From contig JAWVZH010000176.1 of assembly GCA_033722295.1 (NCBI GenBank), positions 1 to 5,358 on the forward strand: 5,358 bases of DNA. Direction: 5' to 3'. A program made the position numbers and the translations under genes. Below the pieces are notes generated by a model. It had not been told where the DNA came from. It made no database searches and worked only from the letters and a program-made list of their open reading frames with translations. This DNA is from JAWVZH01 sp033722295 (GTDB lineage: Bacteria; Bacteroidota; Bacteroidia; Chitinophagales; Saprospiraceae). Below are positions 1-5,358 of this stretch, one piece after another. The number at the start of each line of letters is the position of its first letter. Position 1 is the stretch's first letter.

Positions 1-3000
1 GATAATCATATATCACCACCTTACAATTGTCAAAAGGAAGTGGATGCATCCAGGTATACTGGCTTTCACAAACGTAGGTTTCCGTGAACAAGCTATCCAC
101 ATTATCCATACAAGGGATTGTCGGACCTTCAGTAGCATCATCAATATCACAAGAGCCTGACTGGAAAAGCTCACAACCTCTGGCGTCCACGATAGTAAAA
201 GACCAGACGGGTTGAGTGTAGTTGACCAGAAGGTCACCCAAAAATTGAGTAAAATCAGTTTCATCATAACCGTTGGCGGAATTATAGACATACATCCCTG
301 TACTGTCATCTGCAATCCCATCGCTATCAAAGTCCAGTTGAGCGCCACTGTACTGAATGGTATAGGGCTCGAGGCCTCCGTTCACAAAACCGAGCTCCAC
401 GGTCCTTACCTCATCATCACTACACTCGCATTGGACATTACCCATCGACAAAGGTTGACGCAACTCGAACACGTCAGTGGTCAAAATGAAACATCCATCC
501 AGCTGATTGCCTGTCGGTCCCGGCATCACAGAGCCGGCGATACTCAATATGTATGATATAGACACAAAACCAGTACCTGTTCCGGGAGTATATTCACCAG
601 AAAGAGCATTTATCGTACCTGGATCGTTGGTCGGTGAATTAGGAGATGGCAGGAACGACGAAATAAAGAACAACCCCACTACATTGTCGCCATTTGTCTG
701 CTCGACCACATGGGGAACAATGGTACCATCGGGTTCGGCAATCGTGAGATAGTTGCTAAAATCAAGCTGCTCGTCATTCAATTCCCCGACACAGAGTTCC
801 GGCACATCAAGAGTCAACACGAAGTCCGTAAAATAGTCCTCTACGATCACATGTGACAGGCAACGTCTTTCATTACCCGCCTCATCAATCACTCTCAGGA
901 TAACGGTATGATCACCAATATCTTCACATGTAAACAAGACGGATGTATCGGTAAACATTTCATCTATTCTGGATATCTGAATATCCAGATCGTCAGGAGA
1001 CGTACAATTATCAAAACTTCCTCCATCGACATCATCTACAGTAACGGAAGCCATGCCATTGGCATCCAGACGCACTATTACATCCTGGCAGATCGCTGTT
1101 GGTTTTTGATTATCTACAACAGTAACATTGAAAGAACAAGTCTGAGTGATGGTATTTCCATCCTCATCCACATAGGTCATAGTATACGTAACAGCGGTTG
1201 TACCAAGCGGGAATGTTACACCACTGGCATCATTGACACCTGAAGCAGGAATGGCACCTGGAGCCGTCCAAGTGATTGTTGTGACACACCCTAGACCCTG
1301 CAATGGAGTGATACCGGTCACCACGGCATTACATACATCCACATCTGTATTAACAGTAATATTGGGCGGGCATTGTAATGTTGGTTCTTCAGGGGTAACT
1401 ATCACATCAAATCGACAGGTGTCCGTTCTGCCATTACAAGCGGTAGCAACATATTCCACGGGATATCTACCAACGTCCTGTAAGGTTCCGGATGAGATGC
1501 CTGACAATTGCTGAACGAATACGATCTCGCCGGTACATCCATCCACTGCCACCGGATCAGACCAGTCTACGGCTGAACGACATTGAAGTCCGTTTGCAAA
1601 TACCAGGGAATCAGGACAATTAAGAAAGATCGGGTCCTGATCATTTATAACTCTGATCTCATAATCGGTCAAAGCCGATGGTGCAATATTCACATCACAT
1701 TGTCCGGCCTCCAAGATGGATTCGATGATTGGTCCCACGATAGGAATCGCGTCGATCGGAATGACATCTAATAGGTTATAGCCTGGAGGATCTGAACAAG
1801 GTCCGGCCGGTGGGATTATCGCTGCCGCAAAGTTTCGTACAACGATCGTACCTTCCCCAACCACATTATTGGGAACGAAAGCCGTACCACAGGACGGATC
1901 AAGAACAGTCGCTCCCATATTCAATACAGTATCAAAGTGACCATCTCCATCCGTATCCGCCCAAACGAGGTTGACCGAAGTGGCTTCGATAAGTTCCTGG
2001 ATCGGGTCAAAAATAATGTCCGAAAGGGTCAGATTACAGAATCCATTTCCAATAAAACCAAAAGGCATGATCTCGGTAATATTGATACAGATCTTGAATT
2101 TTGTGACCTTTAGGTCAAATCTCTTACAAAGATCATTACCATCATCGCTGAAATCAATCCCTGTTGGAAATGGAATTGAGAATAGCAGCACATCGCACAC
2201 ATCACCTATGGCGCCACTCAAATCTCTCAATCTGGTGTTAGTAACATCAAGGGTCGGAAAGTTCAGACCGAAAAAGTAAGAAACATCCATACCGTCGTCC
2301 AGGCATGAGATAAGAGGATCAAGTGTACCGGGGTCATCAACATCTGGAGCATTAACACCTGCACAGCTACCAGTTACAAAGTCTCCTCCAACCACAGGGG
2401 CAACGAAGAGTGGGGCCAGTACATCGCCAAAATTGACATAATTACCCAGACAACCCACTGAAAAGAACGGATTGATCGAAACAAGGGGGCATGGGGAGGT
2501 TCCTGGTAAAAGCTCGCATTCCTCACTGCACATAGCATTGAGAATGGTCAGACGACGACACAATTGCACTACGCAGGCCGGTTCTGAAGAACAGCTTCCG
2601 GAGGGAGTCGTCAATGTCTCTTCAAGGCAGATCTTGATCGTTTCGGACGAATTCATACCCAGACTTCCCTGACTGATGGTGATGGTCGGATTCTTGATTG
2701 TTGGATCAGAAATATTTACGACCAGATCCATGGTAGAGTCTGACCAAAGATATGTGGGAGTAGCTCCATACGTGGGGCTCGTTACTGAAAGATCCACATC
2801 CAGATCCCCATCATTCGCAAAATCATGACAAACGCCACCCGTCGAAACTGTAAAACTGGGCTGAGGATTTTCAGTAATAAACAGTAACGCTACATCAGAA
2901 TCCTCACCTGGCGTGCAATCACCTGGGTCATCCACCGTGTATTCAATTTCAAAGCATCCGGGATCACCGAAGGAGAGTGTATTTCCTGTAATATTGGCAA

Positions 3001-4015
3001 CATTATCTGGAGCATTCAGCAAGGAAAATGTCCCACCTACTGTGGTGTTGTTCTCAAATAAAGAGTTGAGAAGAAAACTAGCGTTTCTAGGTACACAATT
3101 AATGACTGAGTCCCTGATCGTCGGAATAGGTTCTGTATAGACCAGATAGGTAAAGCTCGAACTTTGGACCGAATTATCATGACATACAAACTCATAAAAG
3201 ATATCATGAGAGCCAAAATCCGGCAATGGATTAGCTCCTGCTGCTGAAGGATCGAATACATTTCCTCCGGATACCCCAGTGCCAGTAAAGTTATTCAATG
3301 CACTAGCTGCAGTCTGACCAGATACAAACATGGTCAAATCAACCGTCGGATCGTCAATGCAAAGATCCAGATCCGAAGGTGTTGTAAAAGTGAACTCATA
3401 GTCAAAAGAAACTGATTGCACTTCTGCAAAGAATTCATTCGTACCATTATCAGGGCCGCTCCATGCAGCACCCCAGTTGGTATAAGAAATATCAATCTCA
3501 CCATCAGTCATGTCTGATTCGAACTGTGCTTTGCTTAAATTATAAGTTACGCACCATGGGTTATTCTCAGTCCAGGGGCCCGCATTCGGTGGAGCCTGGT
3601 CAGCAAATATCACATTCCCCCCATCAAACTCAACATCCCAGGTTTCATCCACAGGAGGATTGGGCATTGTATCAGCCACCTGATCTATATCTCCCCAGAA
3701 GCAAATTACAATGTCCTGCGAAGCCACCGCTGCGGGAAGATCGACGTTTGCCAATCCGCCATCCCCGATAGGATCTGAATCTCCGATATTTCCACCATAG
3801 GGTACGTCACCAATTGGTTGGGAAGCCTGAGTTGGCGGATTTTGATCGGGTGCAGTGAAAGTACACATGAATGTCTCCATTGTCTGGGACATTAAAGCGC
3901 CTGATACCAGGAAAAACACTAATGGCAGGAGGAGCATCCTCTTAATGTCGGGACACCTGCTTGTGATTCCCTTAATACCAGTAAAACTGGAACGAGCGAT
4001 AATTGAGTTTTTCAT
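1..4015 (-). CDS. Giant secreted HYR/Ig-like repeat protein, adhesin-like (N-terminal part, runs off left edge)
   Basis: One reading frame stays open for 1338 codons from the ATG at 4015-4013 to the window edge, with no stop. Residues 1-43 form a long signal peptide: basic n-region, hydrophobic core at about 28-40, likely cleavage LMS|Q44. Residues 45-210 are a Trp-containing, beta-rich domain I do not recognise. Residues 211-490 hold Ig/PKD-like modules, including the phrase FTGTGVSGG with a later H-D-I-x-Y strand. Residues 490-790 are a cysteine-rich region of unknown type. HYR or HYR-like modules follow at about 793-875, 878-968 (starts CPPNITV) and 971-1060 (starts PTAICQDVIV). Residues 1061-1190 are unassigned, 1192-1288 resemble a SprB repeat (GGLEPYTIQYS, then IVDARGC), and 1297-1338 begin another HYR-like module. 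No catalytic motif is visible. Such architectures are typical of Bacteroidetes surface proteins exported by type IX secretion, but the sorting domain would be off-window. An in-frame ATG at 3937-3935 (residue 27) is a possible alternative start. Existence of the gene is near certain; the adhesion role is inferred. Confidence 0.93.
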   Translation of the reverse strand, partial: MKNSIIARSSFTGIKGITSRCPDIKRMLLLPLVFFLVSGALMSQTMETFMCTFTAPDQNPPTQASQPIGDVPYGGNIGDSDPIGDGGLANVDLPAAVASQDIVICFWGDIDQVADTMPNPPVDETWDVEFDGGNVIFADQAPPNAGPWTENNPWCVTYNLSKAQFESDMTDGEIDISYTNWGAAWSGPDNGTNEFFAEVQSVSFDYEFTFTTPSDLDLCIDDPTVDLTMFVSGQTAASALNNFTGTGVSGGNVFDPSAAGANPLPDFGSHDIFYEFVCHDNSVQSSSFTYLVYTEPIPTIRDSVINCVPRNASFLLNSLFENNTTVGGTFSLLNAPDNVANITGNTLSFGDPGCFEIEYTVDDPGDCTPGEDSDVALLFITENPQPSFTVSTGGVCHDFANDGDLDVDLSVTSPTYGATPTYLWSDSTMDLVVNISDPTIKNPTITISQGSLGMNSSETIKICLEETLTTPSGSCSSEPACVVQLCRRLTILNAMCSEECELLPGTSPCPLVSINPFFSVGCLGNYVNFGDVLAPLFVAPVVGGDFVTGSCAGVNAPDVDDPGTLDPLISCLDDGMDVSYFFGLNFPTLDVTNTRLRDLSGAIGDVCDVLLFSIPFPTGIDFSDDGNDLCKRFDLKVTKFKICINITEIMPFGFIGNGFCNLTLSDIIFDPIQELIEATSVNLVWADTDGDGHFDTVLNMGATVLDPSCGTAFVPNNVVGEGTIVVRNFAAAIIPPAGPCSDPPGYNLLDVIPIDAIPIVGPIIESILEAGQCDVNIAPSALTDYEIRVINDQDPIFLNCPDSLVFANGLQCRSAVDWSDPVAVDGCTGEIVFVQQLSGISSGTLQDVGRYPVEYVATACNGRTDTCRFDVIVTPEEPTLQCPPNITVNTDVDVCNAVVTGITPLQGLGCVTTITWTAPGAIPASGVNDASGVTFPLGTTAVTYTMTYVDEDGNTITQTCSFNVTVVDNQKPTAICQDVIVRLDANGMASVTVDDVDGGSFDNCTSPDDLDIQISRIDEMFTDTSVLFTCEDIGDHTVILRVIDEAGNERRCLSHVIVEDYFTDFVLTLDVPELCVGELNDEQLDFSNYLTIAEPDGTIVPHVVEQTNGDNVVGLFFISSFLPSPNSPTNDPGTINALSGEYTPGTGTGFVSISYILSIAGSVMPGPTGNQLDGCFILTTDVFELRQPLSMGNVQCECSDDEVRTVELGFVNGGLEPYTIQYSGAQLDFDSDGIADDSTGMYVYNSANGYDETDFTQFLGDLLVNYTQPVWSFTIVDARGCELFQSGSCDIDDATEGPTIPCMDNVDSLFTETYVCESQYTWMHPLPFDNCKVVIYDY
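152..442 (-). other. SprB-repeat-like module within the giant protein
   Basis: Residues about 1192-1288 follow the SprB repeat plan: an opening strand with cysteines (NVQCECSDDE), a T-V-E-L strand, the G-G-x-x-P-Y-T-I turn and strand, and a closing W-S-F-T-I-V-D-A-R-G-C. SprB repeats are named after the mobile cell-surface adhesin of gliding Flavobacterium. The module is longer than usual because a D-x-D-x-D-G-x-x-D calcium-type loop and about 25 further residues are inserted in the middle. Assignment is by motif reading only. Confidence 0.55.
836..1639 (-). repeat. Array of three HYR/HYR-like modules within the giant protein
   Basis: Three successive modules of roughly 80-90 residues lie at about residues 793-875 (DPIFLNCPDSLVF), 878-968 (PTLQCPPNITV) and 971-1060 (PTAICQDVIVRLDANG). 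Each opens with a P-x-x-x-C strand, has a Cys in the middle (DGC or DNC in modules one and three, LGC in module two) and ends in a beta strand before a linker. The pattern C-P-x-N/S-I/L plus a late A/T-x-C or T-x-T-C strand is the HYR family hallmark, an Ig-like fold linked to adhesion in extracellular proteins. The modules are diverged at DNA level, so this is an old protein-level repeat and not a recent DNA duplication. A fourth module begins at 127 and is cut by the window edge. Confidence 0.8.
1649..2548 (-). other. Cysteine-rich non-repeat region of the giant protein, no recognised family
   Basis: Residues about 490-789 contain 13 cysteines (496, 500, 509, 522, 551, 571, 607, 630, 643, 660, 709, 740, 773) and none of the HYR, PKD or SprB signatures seen on either side. 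It includes a calcium-type loop, ADTDGDGHFD, at residues 686-695. Near its end, residues 748-770 form a hydrophobic Pro/Ile-rich segment (LLDVIPIDAIPIVGP and onward). In an exported protein the many cysteines would be expected to form disulphides. Function unknown. Confidence 0.6.
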
Positions 4016-4065
4016 GGGGTGATATTGAATCAATTAGTGATTTTCTGAATAAATTATATGCACAG
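4016..4065 (-). other. Short intergenic gap, no terminator seen
   Basis: Fifty AT-rich bases separate the TAG of the lipoprotein gene from the ATG of the giant gene. I see no stem-loop with a T run, no good TAnnTTTG box and no Shine-Dalgarno sequence before the ATG (it is preceded by ATATCACCCC). This supports read-through transcription of both genes, with translation starting without a canonical ribosome binding site, as is common in Bacteroidetes. Confidence 0.6.
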
Positions 4066-5010
4066 CTATTGGGATGTGGATTCTATGTTAACCTTTTGGC
4101 TCGATGAAAGCTCAGTCTGCGCATCGATCAGAAGGTTGTTTACACTCAAGTTTATATTCATCTCCAGATCATATCTATGCTCTGTGAGAAAGTTTTCAGT
4201 AATGCTGTATACAGCTTCTCCCAGCCCATTTCCAATGGCAGAGATATAGTTACCGTTGACGAGGGAGTCAATATTTACTGATTGGTCAATAGAAAACTTG
4301 ACACGTTCCTTTTCTATATCGGTAACAGTATAAATCGAAAGGATCGGGAAGTCGACTGCAGTAAATCCAGAAAGGGCGGGAAAAGTGATTGGAAATGATT
4401 GCGAAAAACTGTCACCAACATTCATTGGCTCTTCGGGAAACGGGATGGCGTTACCGACATTTTCCAATGATGATTTGACCTGTTGCTTCATACTTTGATC
4501 AAATCTCTTGTTTACAATAGTATCTACTTCGAACTGGTTGTTAGAGTTATACCTCCCTTTCACGACCATCCCTGATATAGGACTTGGTTCGAGTTGATCA
4601 TTACCTTTGGAGCTCATTTTGGTATACCCGCTCTTATACATGACGGTCGCCGGAAATCCGCCGTCACCTGCTTGATGGCCTGTACGAATGACCAAATCCA
4701 TCTGGTTTTCTGAAGACACGGTCATCGGTAGCTCAATACCGGAAGCTCTTAACTGAGATAGTCTGTCCTGATCTCCGGATATCTCAATAACCGATTTTGT
4801 TTTGCCTATCAATTTGGTCTCATAGGTCTTTTGTGGTAGAAACTTTGTTCGTACAACCACCGGTTCATCAGAACAGGAAGAAAATATTATTAATGAAAGG
4901 AGAAGGAGTATTAATAGGCTGGTGCCCGACAAATATATTGTTCTAAGGGAACGGCATTGGGGAAACCGCACTAAATCATTACCAGTTTGTATAGATCGCT
5001 TCATGTTCAT
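4066..5010 (-). CDS. Hypothetical Bacteroidetes lipoprotein, possibly surface-exposed
   Basis: The frame ends with TAG at 4068-4066 and gives 314 residues from the ATG at 5010. A second ATG at 5004 is equally good. The frame is open up to a GTG at 5160, but that start would put about 80 residues before the hydrophobic core, and the extra stretch reads like non-coding DNA full of inverted repeats, so I reject it. A Leu/Ile-rich core (about residues 31-43) leads to FSSC46, a loose lipobox typical of this phylum. The mature protein starts CSDEP; S-D-E directly after Cys recalls the acidic export signals of Bacteroidetes surface lipoproteins. The rest looks like a soluble beta-rich domain, with FPEEPMNVGDSF at about 191-202 and a polar beta-rich C-terminus (TEHRYDLEMNINLSV at about 277-291). 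The layout faintly recalls the DUF6263-type lipoproteins, but I cannot confirm this. It lies 50 bp upstream of the giant secreted protein gene and is probably co-transcribed with it. Function unknown. Confidence 0.88.
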   Translation of the reverse strand: MNMKRSIQTGNDLVRFPQCRSLRTIYLSGTSLLILLLLSLIIFSSCSDEPVVVRTKFLPQKTYETKLIGKTKSVIEISGDQDRLSQLRASGIELPMTVSSENQMDLVIRTGHQAGDGGFPATVMYKSGYTKMSSKGNDQLEPSPISGMVVKGRYNSNNQFEVDTIVNKRFDQSMKQQVKSSLENVGNAIPFPEEPMNVGDSFSQSFPITFPALSGFTAVDFPILSIYTVTDIEKERVKFSIDQSVNIDSLVNGNYISAIGNGLGEAVYSITENFLTEHRYDLEMNINLSVNNLLIDAQTELSSSQKVNIESTSQ

Positions 5011-5080
5011 GGACACATATACAAAGAGATCAAACTCGACCGGCAACTGAGGGTTGAGCAAGACCTGACCTGAATAAATA

Positions 5081-5099
5081 CACTGGTAACTTACCAGTG
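5081..5099. promoter_or_regulatory. Perfect 19-bp palindrome, operator-like
   Basis: CACTGGTAACTTACCAGTG has two 9-bp arms around a single central base, with no mismatch. It lies 71 bp upstream of the chosen ATG of the lipoprotein gene. A one-base centre is unfavourable for an RNA hairpin with intact arms, although the stem could open at its top, so a dimeric DNA-binding protein site is the simpler reading. No regulator gene is in the window. Confidence 0.5.
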
Positions 5100-5117
5100 A
5101 TGTCTGACTTAAGGGGG

Positions 5118-5136
5118 TACAACGACGTAAGTTGTA
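5118..5136 (-). promoter_or_regulatory. Small hairpin in lipoprotein upstream region
   Basis: TACAAC at 5118-5123 and GTTGTA at 5131-5136 can pair as a 6-bp stem with a 7-base loop. On its own this is weak, but it sits between the 19-bp palindrome and the larger stem at 5142-5170, so the upstream region has three inverted repeats in a row. No T run follows on the minus strand, so it is not an intrinsic terminator. Confidence 0.3.
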
Positions 5137-5141
5137 ATTGT

Positions 5142-5204
5142 TCCTAAGCCGGCATTTCACCGACTTAGAAGAGGTGGGATCCTACCAATCTCAACAAGTC
5201 GGTT
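5142..5204 (-). promoter_or_regulatory. Putative structured RNA leader with two mutually exclusive stems
   Basis: On the minus strand, TTCTAAGTCGG (5170-5160) pairs with CCGGCTTAGGA (5152-5142), 11 bp including two G-U pairs, with loop TGAAATG. The G-U pairs become A-C mismatches on the plus strand, so the fold favours a minus-strand transcript. The same AAGTCGGT (5166-5159) also pairs perfectly over 8 bp with ACCGACTT (5203-5196) further upstream. The two stems cannot coexist, a layout typical of attenuators and riboswitch-like leaders. No U run follows, so a transcription terminator is not evident. I recognise no known RNA family. Confidence 0.4.
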
Positions 5205-5358
5205 TTAACAGTAGTATAAAAGTAGTGAAAGCCACAGCTTAATTAAGACTCGTTAATACATATTTTAATCTTATATATATTTAAAACAGGAATACCGCTT
5301 TTAACATATAGTATAATTATATGATATGTAATTTAACCTTGTAATACAGTGCTGGTCA
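5205..5358. other. AT-rich non-coding stretch
   Basis: No coding frame is visible here. The DNA is markedly richer in A and T than the genes to its left, with long runs of alternating T and A around 5258-5285 and 5305-5330. An imperfect palindrome spans 5305-5328 (20 of 24 positions symmetric around TATAATTATA), but in such AT-rich DNA it carries little weight. It most likely is a promoter region, with the next gene lying beyond the right edge. Confidence 0.5.
5217..5246 (-). promoter_or_regulatory. Weak Bacteroidetes-type promoter candidate
   Basis: On the minus strand TACTTTTA (5224-5217) matches the Bacteroidetes -7 box TAnnTTTG except for the last base. A TTA (5246-5244) lies 19 bases upstream of it, in place of the usual -33 TTG. 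Transcription would begin around 5210, just before the structured segment starting at 5204, giving a leader of about 200 bases. The surrounding AT-richness makes chance matches likely. Confidence 0.25.

Noticed and set aside
13..348. Minus-strand open frame of 111 codons
   Set aside because: It is in a different frame inside the giant gene and lacks any recognisable domain; it is a shadow.
3037..3261. Minus-strand open frame of 74 codons
   Set aside because: Out of frame with the giant gene at the same place and without domain features.
212..3771. Numerous plus-strand open frames of 60-115 codons
   Set aside because: All are antisense to the continuous minus-strand gene whose translation shows clear HYR and Ig-like motifs; none has a recognisable protein pattern.
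5011..5160. N-terminal extension of the lipoprotein from a GTG at 5160
   Set aside because: It would place about 80 residues before the lipoprotein hydrophobic core, the peptide looks non-coding, and the DNA is occupied by inverted repeats. The GTG also falls at the edge of a hairpin loop.
5136..5200. TPP riboswitch (THI element)
   Set aside because: The minus strand has TTGAGA and later AAATGCCGGC followed by TTAGGAA, which recalls CUGAGA and AAUGCCAGCGUAGGGAA. But the ACCUGAUC core is missing, there is no room for the P3 arm, and the ligand-binding internal loop is replaced by a continuous stem. The downstream gene is also not thiamine related.
5160..5202. tRNA-like gene on the plus strand (7-bp acceptor-like stem CCGACTT/AAGTCGG)
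   Set aside because: Only 43 bases lie between the stem ends, far too short for a bacterial tRNA, and no D arm, anticodon arm or T-loop consensus is present.
5159..5207. Intrinsic terminator on the plus strand (stem followed by TTTT)
   Set aside because: No plus-strand gene precedes it, the loop is long and the T run is only four bases.

Overview
The window looks like chromosomal DNA of a free-living Bacteroidota (Bacteroidetes) bacterium, with a Saprospiria-like flavour. This is inferred from a giant secreted protein built of HYR-type, Ig-like and SprB-like repeats, a signal peptide ending in Ser|Gln, a lipoprotein with S-D-E directly after the lipidated cysteine, and start codons without a clear Shine-Dalgarno sequence. 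No RNA gene, mobile element, CRISPR array or defence gene could be supported.

Layout, all on the minus strand and read from right to left. 5358-5011 is non-coding. Its distal part is very AT-rich and holds a weak Bacteroidetes-type promoter candidate. Its proximal part (about 5204-5081) is dense in inverted repeats, including two mutually exclusive stems and a perfect 19-bp palindrome. 5010-4066 encodes a lipoprotein of about 314 residues with no assigned function. A 50-bp gap without a hairpin follows. From 4015 to the left edge runs one uninterrupted reading frame of at least 1338 codons, the N-terminal part of a very large secreted multidomain protein that leaves the window without a stop codon.

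The two genes are probably co-transcribed, since they share orientation, are 50 bp apart and have no terminator between them. A plausible but unproven picture is a surface or outer-membrane lipoprotein made together with a large exported adhesin-like protein. The C-terminus that would show a type IX secretion sorting domain lies outside the window. The most unusual parts are the structured region upstream of the lipoprotein gene and a 300-residue cysteine-rich stretch in the large protein that resembles none of its flanking repeats.
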